A stretch of DNA of 64,000 nucleotides, taken from positions 23,026,660 through 23,090,659 of the forward strand of contig NC_133235.1 of NCBI RefSeq assembly GCF_040436345.1. Direction: 5' to 3'. A program made the translations under genes and the position numbers. The notes below the pieces were generated by a model that saw nothing but the letters and a program-made list of their open reading frames with translations, did no database searches and was not told the origin of the DNA. Source of the DNA: Pagrus major (lineage: Eukaryota; Chordata; Actinopteri; Spariformes; Sparidae). Below are positions 1-12,280 of this stretch, piece after piece. Each line of letters opens with the position of its first letter. The first letter of the stretch is position 1.

Positions 1-642
1 CACCTCTGGCGTAAAGCATAATGTGGTGAATAAGGAATTAAACAGTGTTTGTGATCTCTTTAAAAGACACAGAAAAACAAAGAGAAGTGCCGCAGCAGCA
101 GTGCTTCTTGATGTAAGAAAAAAGGCTCGATAAAAAACTTTCAACATGTGGGGACTCAAAGATGTGATGTGGGAGTTGATTACTGAAGTGATTTATTACC
201 CATGTTGTCAAATGGGTTGGGTTAATGTTCGGCCTGACCCACTAACCGAGAACATCGGTATATGATCACCAGCGTTGAGACTCAACAATCAATTATCTTT
301 CTCCAAAATCGCTTATTGCTCCTTTTTTCTACAAATAGAAAATAACGGTGCAAAAGCAAACTTCCTCATATCTGAATTGGCTCATACTTCTGTAACCACA
401 TTTGTACTTCCCAGCGACTACTGTAAAACCTACTGACGTCAAAGCTTTGTGAGGAAATGAAAATATTACAGTAAACACATGGAAACCAAGGAACTGACAA
501 AATGATGGTACTGTAGATAAAGATGATAAGATCGGCTCAAATACCGATGAGTCTTCTAAACCTGTGATATGTGACATTCAATAACCTACTCATCTGCCAG
601 TGTATTTCTCTATGTGCTGTTTTCACTAGTTTAGTTAGTTAT
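1..642. other. Non-coding flank, nothing recognised
   Basis: AT-rich sequence without a convincing exon, RNA gene or repeat. The one longer open frame, on the minus strand at 329-577, has low-complexity composition and no family resemblance. The minisatellite begins at the right edge. Confidence 0.5.
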
Positions 643-1857
643 ATAACCTAACCAAGTAGTTTTAGCTCCTTAACCTAACCAAGTACGTTAAGCTCCTTAA
701 CCTAACCAAGTAGTTTTAGCTCCTTAACCTAACCAAGTATGTTAAGCTCCTTAACCTAACCAAGTAGTTTTAGCTCCTTAACCTAACCAAGTACTTTAAG
801 CTCCTTAACCTAAACAAGTACTTTTAGTTCCTTAAACTAACCAAGTACTTTTAGTTCCTTAACCTAACCAAGCAGTTTTAGTTCCTTAACCTAACCAAGT
901 ACGTTTAGTTCCTTAACCTAACCAAGTACTTTTAGTTCCTTAACCTAACCAAGTAGTTTTAGCTCCTTAACCTAACCAAGTACTTTTAGCTCCTTAACCT
1001 AACCAAGTACTTTTAGTTCCTTAACCTAACCAAGTACTTTTAGTTCCTTAACCTAACCAAGTAGTTTTAGCTCCTTAACCTAACCAAGTAGTTTTAGTTC
1101 CTTAACCTAACCAAGTAGTTTTAGCTCCTTAACCTAACCAAGTACTTTTAGTTCCTAAACCTAACCAGTACTTTTAGTTCCTTAACCTAACCAAGTACTT
1201 TTAGCTCCTTAACCTAACCAAGTACTTTTAGTTCCTAAACCTAACCAGTACTTTTAGTTCCTAAACCTAACCAAGTACTTTTAGCTCCTTAACCTAACCA
1301 AGTAGTTTTAGCTCCTTAACCTAACCAAGTACTTTTAGTTCCTTGACCTAACCAAGTACTTTTAGCTCCTAAACCTAACCAAGTACTTTTAGCTCCTTAA
1401 CCTAACCAAGTACTTTTAGCTCCTTAACCTAACCAAGTACTTTTAGTTCCTAAACCTAACCAAGTAGTTTTAGCTCCTTAACCTAACCAAGTAGTTTTAG
1501 TTCCTTAACCTAACCAAGTACTTTTAGCTCCTTAACCTAACCAAGTACTTTTAGTTCCTTGACCTAACCAAGTACTTTTAGCTCCTAAACCTAACCAAGT
1601 ACTTTTAGCTCCTTAACCTAACCAAGTACTTTTAGTTCCTAAACCTTACCAAGTACTTTTAGTTCCTAAACCTAACCAAGTAGTTTTAGCTCCTTAACCT
1701 AACCAAGTAGTTTTAGTTCCTTAACCTAACCAAGTACTTTTAGTTCCTTAACCTAACCAAGTACTTTTAGCTCCTTAACCTAACCAAGTAGTTTTAGCTC
1801 CTTAACCTAACCAAGTACTTTTAGTTCCTTAACCTAACCAAGTAGTTTTAGCTCCTA
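643..1857. repeat. 27-bp minisatellite, about 45 units
   Basis: Tandem array whose consensus unit is GTACTTTTAGCTCC followed by TTAACCTAACCAA (27 bp). Units vary mainly at GTAC/GTAG, AGCTCC/AGTTCC and CCTTAACC/CCTAAACC. A few units are 26 bp because CCAAGT is shortened to CCAGT, for example near 1165 and 1245. Higher-order structure is visible: the rare variant CCTTGACC occurs at 1341 and again at 1557, exactly 216 bp (8 units) apart, with nearly matching variant order after it. A three-unit block of 80 bp is repeated near 1141 and 1221. Every register contains stop codons, so it is not coding. Confidence 0.95.
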
Positions 1858-2360
1858 AAAATAACTCTTGTTTTGTTATGTTCGAAAAGGAAAGAAGGAA
1901 ATGACTGTGATCATTCAACAGTTTGAAAATCTGATGGGTTCAGCAAAGAAATACCAAAATTGTTTGCTTTCTTGCATGCAAATGCTCAAGGGTATTATTT
2001 CTTCCACACATTCAATCCCTTAGCCCACTGACCCTGGTACTGCACTACACAAACAGCACACTGCATGCCCTGAGGATATTAAGACAGGGCTGAGCTCATA
2101 AGGCAAACAACCTGGTTAAAGTCCATTGGTGGTTATGGTGAACAGGCAGAAAGAATGGCACTGGGACAGAGAGTAAAAACAACTGCTTTGTCTTTCTTTG
2201 TTCATCCATCCATGTGCTTCTAGTCCTGACCAGCTAAGACAGGAGAAGCCTGTTTGTCATTTTCCTATTGAACACCTCTCCCTATTGTTTATAGGTGTCA
2301 CAAAGGGAATGCTTATTCTTCCAGGATTCATGTTGACCTGACTTTCACCTCCCTTTAAGC

Positions 2361-2378
2361 ACACACACACACACACAC
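2361..2378. repeat. (CA)n microsatellite
   Basis: Nine consecutive AC dinucleotides. Confidence 0.9.
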
Positions 2379-3049
2379 GGATGCTAGAATGCACACATAT
2401 GTCTCTGGCAACTTGAAGCCGTATTGGGGTGTGTTAAAGTTTGCTCAAAAGTGAAGGGACAAAAACACAAAGTCAAAGTGTTTCTTCGTCATTAAACAAG
2501 ATCATACCTGACCGGACTGTTGATAAGGCACATAACAGAGAGATGGAAAAAAAAAAGAGAGATTACACACTGTATTAATTTAATCTTGTTTGTTTTGGCT
2601 TGAAGGCGCAGATATGGCAAACTAGTGTTACATAAGATGACCAGGTGACTGGATGAGGCCGAGAGGTAGATGACGTGACTTTGTGACGTCAAAGAGATTA
2701 ACATCCATCAAAGTTGATGGAATGAGTCAATTAATATTTGCATTTTAAAAAGGCTATTGATACACTTGATGCTTCTGAGGGGGAAAAAACGTTCTTCTTT
2801 CATCTGGCTCTTGATTAAATTCTGTTTTCCAATTTAATCATGCTTTTTTTCTGCGTTGATTTTATGTTATATAAATTTGTACATCATGGAGCGTTCTCAT
2901 CATTTCTTTCTTGTTAACCACAGTGGTAGAAGAAGTATTCTGATCTTTTTGTAAAGCCAAAAAACCTTGGTGTCTGTGCATACTGCAACATGAAAGCAGA
3001 ATCTTAATGTCATAGTCAGTTTTACCTACCTTATATATTCTTTGTCATG

Positions 3050-3140
3050 CTAGTAGCATTTGGCCCAGATTGAAATATCTCAACAACTTTTGAATGAAAT
3101 TTAGTTCACGCATTCGTTGTCCCTGGAGGATAAATCCCGA
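3050..3140. repeat. Interspersed repeat fragment
   Basis: The segment running from ATATCTCAACAACTTTTGAA to GAGGATAAATCC resembles a very common teleost dispersed repeat whose core reads roughly 'tctcaacaactattggatgg...gaggatgaatcc'. Family resemblance is recalled, not searched. The copy is short and diverged. Confidence 0.45.
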
Positions 3141-5199
3141 TTACATTTTCAAATCAGGAAATTCCTGAAAAACTATAAAAAAAGGAACTGCTGTCAAGTC
3201 AAAAGGAAGACAGATCCGGTAACTATTTGGCTTATTTCCGGCCTAAAATGGATTCAGAAACAAATTTCGGTCAACTATTATCGTTATGTAAAAGAAAGTT
3301 TCACAATCAGGTGGGAGACTGGGAAAGACTCACCTTCTATACACACACAGGTGACTCACAAAGGAGAGGCTTGGCTGGTAACACGAGTGCAAGTAGGTAC
3401 ATGTTTGCTAATTAGACATCGTAGCCAACGTACTATGAGTTTAATAACCGGCTTAGACGTTCCCACTTTATTACACAGCACCTAAAGATGGGGGGACAAA
3501 TAGGCTCGTTGTACCCTACAGAGTCTCTAGCATGGCTGACTCTTGATTTAAACTGATAACCTGTTCTGTATGAAATCTTAATTGCAAACTAACTCTTAAA
3601 TAAATGCACAGGAGAAGCACATACAACGTTTACATCTGAAATGTAGTGAGGTAGAAGTATAAAACAGTAAAAACACTCAAGTACCAACAAGTACCTCAAA
3701 GTGGTACATAAGTACAATGCTTACAGGTAACTGGATGTACCTGTGCTCCACCATGGGTTATTCATAGACACATGAGGTATACCTTGTTTATGTAACATAA
3801 TTTACATGTAAAAAACTAAGCAGGAAATGAAAGACACGACAGGAGACTTGAAGGCCTCCTCCCCTGTTAGTCATGCTGGGGCGGTTACTTCAGGACAAGC
3901 CTGAGGCCTGAGAGTTATGTCAACCAGTCCAGTAAGACTGACAAACACCGGTGAACAGCCCACAGACTGAGTGTGTAAACCTCAGATAACCCTGTGGTGT
4001 AAACAGGCGATACAATGGAATCTGTAACGGTTCGATTAGTAACGATTACAGAAATAAACATATTTTGAACCATATTCTGCTCTGCACCTGTGTTTACTCA
4101 TCGCCTTTTTATGGGTGATGGTGACCTACTACACTGGGATTATGTAATCTCCAGGATGTATGGCATGTCCGGGTGCTACAACACATGAGCAGATTTTATA
4201 CACATGATTAGGCATGTAAAAACACACTGACCCTCTGTGAGCAAAGCTGCTGGATTTTGTACCCGTTCACATAATTAGCATGTCCCCTGCCATTCATGTT
4301 TACATAACGCACAAAAAAACGCTTCTGTAATTGCTCGTGTGTGAGACGGCGTAAAAAAGACAAAGCTCACATGACGGTTATAATTTGATTATTACATAAC
4401 GTCCTAGCAATTAGTTTCTCGGTGTATTTGTGTCATCTTTCCTGTGCTTTGGCTCGAGTCTACATGTGTTGTCTGTGGGGCTTACCCCTTCAAATTGAAA
4501 GGGGAACTAGTCATAGCCAGTATTACTCAGCCTGCGAGAACAGTTGTGTAAGGTGAATTTGTTAAGTCAGAGAAAATAACTGTTAGGCTTAGAGATGGCA
4601 CATTTTTAGCCACACTACTTCTAGGAATGGCAAAGTGAGTCAGTCGGTTGGTCATTTTGTCAGTCCACCCCTCTGATCCTTCAACTACTGGATTGCAATG
4701 TGACTTTGTGCAGACATTTATGGTTCCTGAAACCCTAGGATTTTGGTAGGGTGACTCCACGGATGTAGACTGCTTGTATTAGGGGTGTCAACGGTTAACC
4801 ATTAACCCAGGAGCGATTCAGGATCAGACCTTTAGGTTTAGGGTGCTCAGCTCCCACACATTTAAAAATATATTAATGAAGTGTTTTTTTTCCTCTCTCT
4901 GATAAACAGTTACTGTCTTGCCGCTCAACAATCTTCACTATCTGTCCACTTTCTTATCTGGTTCTTCCTACTCTTGCTCTTTCTCTCTGTTCTCATCCTC
5001 GTCTTTCACTTTTCACACTGACAATCAAACACAAACATACCGTATGCAGCTAGAAGATAACGTATAATCTGATAATAAATCATGAAAACAGAATGTTTTT
5101 GACGTAAATACACGTAAGAGGATGTTCCACATTTGATAACAGAATATCAATACCCTGCTCACTCATGTGAAATCATTGTGGCGTCCACAGCAATTAGTT

Positions 5200-5560
5200 A
5201 AACAGTAGCTGACTTGGCATTATGACTAGAATGCTAACACACTAATGTAACATACTAAATGTTATACCTGATAAGTGTCAACATTTCAGCATTGTCCTTG
5301 TGAGTATGTTAGCATGCTAACACATGCTAATGTTTGCATTAGCTCAAAGCGCGACTGTTTTAGGGACCACCACTTTCAAAAAGCTTTATAACGGGCTAGC
5401 CTCAGCTGTAGGCTACCTGTGAGCAAATGCTGGCATGCTAACACGCAAAACTAAGATGTACACATAGTAAACATACCTGATAAACGTCAGCATTTTAGCA
5501 CTTTCACTGTTACCATACTGATATTAGCATTTAGCTGAAAGCACAGACTCAGGAAGCTGC
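5200..5560. repeat. Interspersed repeat rich in GCTAACATGCTAA
   Basis: Repeated motifs of the type ATGCTAACACA, GTTAGCATGCTAAC and CATACCTGATAA(A/G)(T/C)GTCA occur twice (around 5240-5340 and 5425-5535), so the element is internally duplicated. The same motifs recur at 15,680-15,773 and 16,084-16,135. This is a well-known kind of teleost dispersed repeat. No coding capacity. Confidence 0.6.
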
Positions 5561-5641
5561 TTGCATCCCCGAAGGCCTTGACTTGTTTAAAATCTATCTC
5601 TCATGAATACCCCAACTATACTGAACTGCAGGAATAACCCA

Positions 5642-5815
5642 TTAAAGGTCCTATTTGTAAGAAAAGTCCATTTTTGAGTGTCATTCCCAACTCATCAAAT
5701 ACTGACACTTTGGGATGGCGGCCGGCCCGACGTACGTACAATCCCAGTGCTTCAGTATTTGACGCTTTGGGAGTGAGACTCAAAAATCAACTTTTCTGAC
5801 AAATAGCACCTTTAA
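5642..5815. mobile_element. Palindromic MITE with TTAA ends
   Basis: A 174-bp imperfect palindrome. The left end TTAAAGGTCCTATTTGTAAG pairs with the right end, whose reverse complement starts TTAAAGGTGCTATTTGTCAG. The match continues through AAAAGT...TTTTTGAGT for roughly 48 bp. TTAA sits at both ends, which would fit a piggyBac-like target duplication. The GC-rich centre (GCGGCCGGCCCGACG) is unpaired. No transposase; a non-autonomous element. Confidence 0.75.
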
Positions 5816-6092
5816 TAAATCTTATCTTTCCATCAGTCCGTGAAGGATATATGCATTAATCTCATATCATCTCTACCGTGATAGATATGTAACAGCATAT
5901 AAAGAATTGAATGGCCTTTAGTCGATTTAAAATAACCATTTTTTGTCTTCAAATTACAACATGTACATGTCTCCACTGAGCTGTACATTTGCACTCACAG
6001 CCTCGTTTGAGTGTTTGTAATCATCGGTTACATGGATTTCACTAAAGAAATGTGAATTAGAAAAAATAAGAACTTTACAGCATTAAAATGAT

Positions 6093-6131
<39 letters not shown>

Positions 6132-9100
6132 ATTATTTGGTTTATTTCTTACTCTCAGTCTCATTCTTATTCTAAACGTGGTACAATTTGCATTGTGGTG
6201 AAAATAAACCACGCTCAGCCCTTTAATCTTTGTTCCCATCGAGTGTTGATGCAAATCACAGAAGCAGACTGGTTGCTGTTGTTACATAATTGCCAACAGT
6301 GTGTGAGGGTATGCAAGTCATCTAAGACAGACAAAAGCTGAGGCCACACACACGCGCACATACGCACAAGTTAGCATGCCATTGCAGTCATTCAACTCAC
6401 TACGTCTTTTGTCAGATTCTTGCAATCTGCCTGCACAACAACAGCAGATGAATTGCTCGCTGAACACTTAAGACCTGTCTCTAACGCCAGAGATTTAAAA
6501 ATGATTACACGAAAGCAGTGCCCTTTCCAAAGCCCCACACCCACTAGAGCTCTTGTAAGATTAAGGGCTGATCATGTATCTGATGGTGCCACAGCAAGTT
6601 TCCAACTGCCTTTAGTCTGTTGCAAGGGCATAATCCCAGCAAATCCTTTATTTTCCTCAGTACATCCAACACACACTGCTGCCAGCCTTAACACAGGCAC
6701 AACAACAAGTGGGGTAAATGAGCGAAGTACGAGCAAAGAATAAAAAAACTGCTGTGTCGCTTCTCAAAGGATTGTCAGCATGGTGAATCAGTTATCTTCT
6801 AATCCACGACCAGTAATCAAAAAACAACGCACAGCGGACGGGAATGACGCATTTTCCCATAAGGCTGTGTTCTCGATGTCCGTCTGCGACCTGTTCAGAC
6901 TAATAGGATCACTGCGGTGGAGGGCAGAGGTTTTAGGGAGGTCATGAAGCAGTGGGGGTGCAGCAGGCCGCTGAGAGACCTGTGATTGGACAGATGCATG
7001 TCTAGTCCTCTCCGAAGCCGAAAAACATGCGTCAAAGCATGTGTGGCGAGAGCGAGAGCTGCGAGAGCAGACGACGCTCTGAAGATACATTCTGACAATG
7101 TGAGTTGAGTTGGTGGTGTTAGCCATGATAACTTTCATTACTGTTTTAATGTTGTAAACTCACATTAATGTGATAACAATCTACTATTAACTGCATAAGT
7201 AATAATAATGTATATTTCAATTATGTAACTGTATTTGACAGCACTGTCAAATTGTTTACCGATTGGACTCTTCTTAGTTAATTGAGTTAAATGACCATAA
7301 ATATAAATAACAATCTTAAACTTAGGAAAACCAGCAAAAAAAAGCATGGGAAACATTTTTCAAATACAAGCAGATTTAAGTGACCTAAAGGCGCCGTTCC
7401 TCCAAGAAGTTTTGTTTAGTTCCCTTATTTTTACGTTTCCATTATCAAAAGTTTTGGATGGTACCAACGGTGCCACTCCTCTCCATCCCGTTTTTTCGTT
7501 ATGCTTCTGTTGAGGTATTGAGCACGCTGCTACGATGCTATAAGGTGGAGTTAAAACACTGCAGACCACTCGAGTGAATCGAGTAACCTACTATTTCATT
7601 GTCTGCCCTTATTTTCTCTTGTCTTGCTGTCTACAGTCTTATCTCAGACATAGCTCGCATCTGTGCCGTAATAAACAACCACATCAGGAAGGAAGATAAA
7701 GATCGTGTGGTTGAGTAAGTGAGACCGACAGTGGCAGAAAAGTGACGTGATCGAGTCTCGTCTGTTGTTTCCCAGCTTCTGGAAAAGTGAAAGGGATTAA
7801 CCCCAAAGCCCCGGTTACAACCTTCCCAGTAACGTATGAGTTTATGAGGAAGTATACAAAAAGTGCTTTGGTGGAAACGAGACTTGAGAAAACATGAAGA
7901 CAGAAATGCTGCAATTTTTACGGAATAATGAAACTGAAGCTCTGGCTGTAGTCAAAATGTCATCAGATTACTTCTGAAGGGAAACACGTTCACGGTTGTT
8001 CCCAACACTCGTGGATGGAACTAAAAATCTGAGGCAGTCTTCAACCCTTTAAAATAATCCGCACTGCCTTCACACCACTTCCTGCTGCTCTGAGTCTAGC
8101 TCTAACCTTGAGGGCTCCTCTGAACAGGCTGAACAGTTTCAGGGCCGGTCTTTGCAAAGTAAATAAAGTACATATCACATTGATAATCACTCTTGTAAAA
8201 AAAAAGCCAGGCGGAGCAGCTGTCTCTGCAAGACAAACTACGTCAGCAGCAAGGTGAAAATACTGAGATTACAGGGTGGATAGACGGAGTATAATCTTTC
8301 TCATACATGTTTGACTTTCACCGGCTCAAACAGCACGCTGAGGAGACGGGGACATGCAGCTCTACAATTAAGATAAAGAAATGTTATCAGTTTATTGTTT
8401 TTATCATGCATGAGTATGTTGTCACATCTGATACCACTTGTAGTGACTACATGTTAAAGCCTATCAAATCTGTGAACGTGAATTCATTGGACCCGAGTGT
8501 GAATGCACTGTGAGAACTCTTCAGAGCTGCAGGAGGAGGGAGGGTTTGTTGCATCATGTACTTCCTCCCTGCAGGCGGTTTTGTTTTTGCACCTGCTAGT
8601 TGTTGATCTGTCAGCAGGACATCCCAGAAAGATCCCATAACATTTGCTGGAAGTGATTTGCATTTCTGATACTTTCAGAATTTGTTGAAACATGTTGTCG
8701 TGCACATACAAGGGCTACAAAATATATTATATTTATATGATCTTTTTCCATATGAGAGGCATTGAGAGAATTGTTCAATAATGCAGAGGACTTTCGTGCC
8801 ACCCAGAAGTATTTATATTAGATCAGAATGATTATTTAGTGTTAGTTTAGTATTTGTTCACAAGCTCAATAACGTTTGCTGCAAACTGTAGCTGACGTTA
8901 GCGAGTTAGCTCAGTTAGCTTGCAGCTAGCAGTGCTTAGCTTTTTCAGTCCGGACGATGGACGTACAGTGAGAAGTGGATACGGTGTCAGAGGCCGAGCC
9001 AGTGGCCCATGAAGCCAAAAAAGTTTGACCTACCTGCTAACTTCTGCTTTAGCACCTGGCTAACTTGAACGGGGATAAAATGATTTAATTGTGCAGCTCT

Positions 9101-9360
9101 TCTAGATTTTTCCAAATGATATCCGACTGAATGGATCAAATTCTGATAGTGACATGAGTCATTTTGTGGGAGTTGTGACGAGAAAATGTATCCACCATTT
9201 TACAACTGCTTCTTTCATAACGTAAGCTTATAGGAAAAAGTATTTTTGTGCGCCAGTGCATCATGCAACGTTGTTATTGCACCGCTTAGTCGCTATTTAA
9301 AATTGCTCTCTTCTTGGGGGCTTGGTCCGGACCGATAGCTTGTAGCACTTGTGGATTGTT
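5816..9360. other. Intergenic or intronic, no gene seen
   Basis: Contains a (TTCT)n microsatellite at 6092-6131, a CA/CG-rich tract near 6346-6370, and AT-rich sequence. Open frames at 6420-6743 and 6788-7138 have no family signature and no flanking splice pattern that joins them to anything. A short run of TTAGCT motifs near 8885-8945 looks like dispersed-repeat material. Confidence 0.45.
6092..6131. repeat. (TTCT)n microsatellite
   Basis: About ten uninterrupted TTCT tetranucleotide units. Confidence 0.9.
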
Positions 9361-9402
9361 GGCGGTCCAAAGCTCCGTGAGCAACCGGAGCTTTGGACCG
9401 CC
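9361..9402. repeat. Perfect 17-bp inverted repeat (hairpin)
   Basis: The left arm GGCGGTCCAAAGCTCCG (9361-9377) is perfectly complementary to the right arm at 9386-9402, with an 8-nt loop (TGAGCAAC). It is much more GC-rich than its surroundings and sits in a GC-rich segment (about 9325-9530) between AT-rich flanks, probably part of a diverged dispersed element. Function unknown. Confidence 0.8.
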
Positions 9403-12029
9403 AGGGGAATGAGGTTTTCAGGCACGCGGCAGGCGGGAATGCCGGCAGGGAGCAGCGCGGAAATGGAAACGGACTCACCGGCCTGCCAGTGAATGGGGCC
9501 AAACCAGCACCAGACACAGCGTCTTGGACCAACAAAGGCTAATTTGACCGTTAATTTTTGGGAATTTTAAAATAAAATTCATACATATTGCACCTTTAAA
9601 GTTACACCTGCAGTTACTTGCTGTTTGTCCACCAAACCACAGGCTCATGGCCTCCGCCAACAAATAGGAATTAATTTATTTTAAAGAATGTGGGGAGTTT
9701 GTTCATGTCACCAACTGGCCAAACAAGATCTTGGCATCTCTTTGTAAGATATTCTGGTGAGTTCCTTTCTGTTTTAGACTTTCAGACCAAACTGTCAACT
9801 TCTACAGAACTTGGTAGATTGGTGGGATGGTGTTAATGGCTTTAAATCAGCTTTGATCCTTTTTAATGTGCTTACTATCATTATGGGAACTAACAGCAGC
9901 TTTAAACTGACAGACTTTGGTTATCATTTGACTAAGTGTGACTGAGGTTACAGAGTAGAGCGTGAAATATGCACATCATACCTGACATGTTTGGAGAAAA
10001 GCCCCACGAGGTCGGTGAACAGAACGCCCCTCAACCCGGTGCTTAAACTTTTCATCCCGCCTCAAAACCAAGTGAAACCACTGTGAACTCTGAAGCTAGG
10101 GATTGCCCTCCAGTGGTCAGAGGAGATGGGCTTTAGTGGAATAACCTCAAGGAAACACTGTTTAGGAATATCATATATGTGTAATATTTCCGAGCAGTGC
10201 CGTATAATGGGCCCAACTACATTTTATGCAACATTAGAGCATAAGAAGTAAAAGTTTAGAAACAGATGAAGCAAACCGAAATCTGGTCAAATTATGGTCA
10301 CAGTTAATTGATCTTGTACACTGAACATTGAACTGTACATTTAATCAGATTTCAGTCAAACATTAGTAGATGCATTCAAGAGTTTGTTAACTCTCGACAA
10401 ACAGAAATCTGGTCATGTTTGGTTTTAAATAAAGCTGAAGGGAGAGACTGCCTGAGTCAGCCTCACAGGATTTACAAAGCCTTTCACTGTGCCGGTCGCC
10501 TCAAGGGGAAATTCTTTATGTTCAAATCCCAAACAGCCTTGAAGACTACAGCAGAAAAACACACACCTTGACCTAGACGCACTTTGTTTCTCTTTTTCCT
10601 TGTCTGGGTCAACTTCCTCTGCAGCATTTTCACATCTTCTTTGTCATTTAGGGTTCCCAAAGAAAGTTTTCACAACAGCACTGCAGAAAAGGGTCATTCT
10701 CTTCTTATCTTTGTATAAAAGCTTCACCAAAAAAAGTGTTATTGTCTGCTTTTTCTTTAACATTTCCCCTCCCTGTTCTCTGAGTGTCATTTAATCAGTT
10801 CCCTGGCATGCTAGGCTGATAAACAGAAACTCAGGTAAGCACACACTGGTGCTCTCTTACACCATTAACCACACAGTGTGTCCCAGGTTGCCCACTGTAT
10901 CGTGGGAACTGTATCTGCGGAGAGCGGACCATTGTGGCACAGGAGCTGTCAAGAGGGACAGGGGGATAAAACGGGAATTGTCCTCCAGCATGGACCCAAT
11001 TCATTTAGCTGGCACACAGCAGCCTGTTCGTGTAACATCACCCGACTCGGCCCGAACCGAGTCAGGCTAGAAGCATCTGATTGTTCCTCTCGGGGGTGCA
11101 ACACTGAGTACAGACTGAAGGCACTATTATTCAATTTTCCCTGCTACAGTGCAGCACATGCACACACCGGCAGACATTTAGCTGAGCCATCTTAATTAAA
11201 ACTCAAACACAAAGACAACAAATGGCCTCTTTATGTTTCAGAGCTGAACAGGAGACACGGTCAAGTTGAAGTTTACTCTCTGACACCTGTTTTCTGTGGC
11301 AGGACTTGAACCTTTGATGGCGTCTTAACACACACAGATTGCATCTTTTTTTATACTAGAACTACAACCAGAGTCTCCACTGATTAAACATTTTATTGTG
11401 GAGGATTAACGCGTATCAAACCAGCCTTGTATTCCTTCCTTTTTATTGACTCCTCACTGTTCTCAGAACATTGTGATGATGATGATGATTAACTTTGTGG
11501 AAAATGACTTTGAACTTTTGAACTGCGTGATCTGTTCACTTACAAAATTCTGTGGTTGCTGACTCTCTCTTGGGGAGTTATATTTGTGTCGGTGATAAGT
11601 GATAACAGCAATGGTCATTACATAAAAATAGAGCTGAAGCAAGTAGTCACCTCATTGCTCAGACCAAACTTGTTCCCTTCAAGGGCCAAAATAGAAACTT
11701 AATGGTGGATCATGTGCCAAAAGCAAGCACCTGTTGAATGGTATTGTTCAGATGCAGAAATTGTTCTATGACTGTATTCCTGCACAGCGTCTCTCTCTCA
11801 AGTCCGACCAGTGGCCCTCTGCTGCATGTCATCCCCCCCTCTCTCCCATCCCGTTTCCTGTCACCTCTCAATGCTGTCCTTTCAATAACGCCATGAAAAG
11901 GCCAAAAAATACATTTAAAAAAAGAAAAGAAGAAAAAACAAAGAAACATCTGGCGTACAAATGGGACCTTTTGGCAGCGGAGCCCCCAAAGAGGGGCCAA
12001 AAAATGTGTCAGCAGACTAATTGATAATG
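9403..12029. other. Intergenic or intronic, no gene seen
   Basis: Neither strand shows a supported exon. The open frame at 10,878-11,195 and overlapping frames on both strands are mutually contradictory and have no homology that can be recognised. The motif GCCCTCCAGTGGTC near 10,104 is of a kind frequent in fish repeats. Confidence 0.4.
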
Positions 12030-12280
12030 AAAATAATCAAAAGTTACTAATTTCACAATTGCTAAATCAATCATATGGTAAATTATTTTATTTTGGCCTG
12101 CAGCTCATTTTCCTCATTGATTAAACTGTCAGCCATTTTCTCGATTAATTAATTTGTCGACTGGTCTGAAAAGTGTCAGAAAATAGTACAAAAAGTTATC
12201 AGCATTATTTTCCACCGTCTTTATTTCTCATTTATATTTTGGTTGTATAAGATACCCATTGTGATATAATTATGAAGGCC
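12030..12280. repeat. Diverged dispersed repeat
   Basis: The segment with TTGATTAAACTGTCAGCCATTTTCTCGATTAATTAATT...GTCTGAAAAGTGTCAGAAAATAGT is typical of a teleost dispersed repeat carrying 'gattaattgatta' and 'tgtcagaaaatagtgaaaa'. Shorter related patches occur near 22,875 and 23,190. The family assignment is from memory. Confidence 0.5.

Larger units (their letters stand above)
1858..5199. other. Intergenic or intronic, repeat fragments only
   Basis: No exon could be supported. The stretch holds a (CA)n tract at 2361-2378 and a fragment of a dispersed fish repeat near 3050-3140. The remainder is AT-rich unique-looking sequence. The open frame at 3117-3485 has no recognisable family and starts inside the repeat fragment. 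Confidence 0.5.

Noticed and set aside
643-1857. Telomere-like or CRISPR-like array
   Set aside because: Units contain CCTAACC but not a telomeric repeat period, and there are no unique spacers between units. It is a plain minisatellite in a vertebrate genome.
6788-7138. 116-codon minus-strand open frame as a gene
   Set aside because: No recognisable domain, Ser/Arg-rich compositional bias, overlapping frames on the same strand, and no splice or promoter context.
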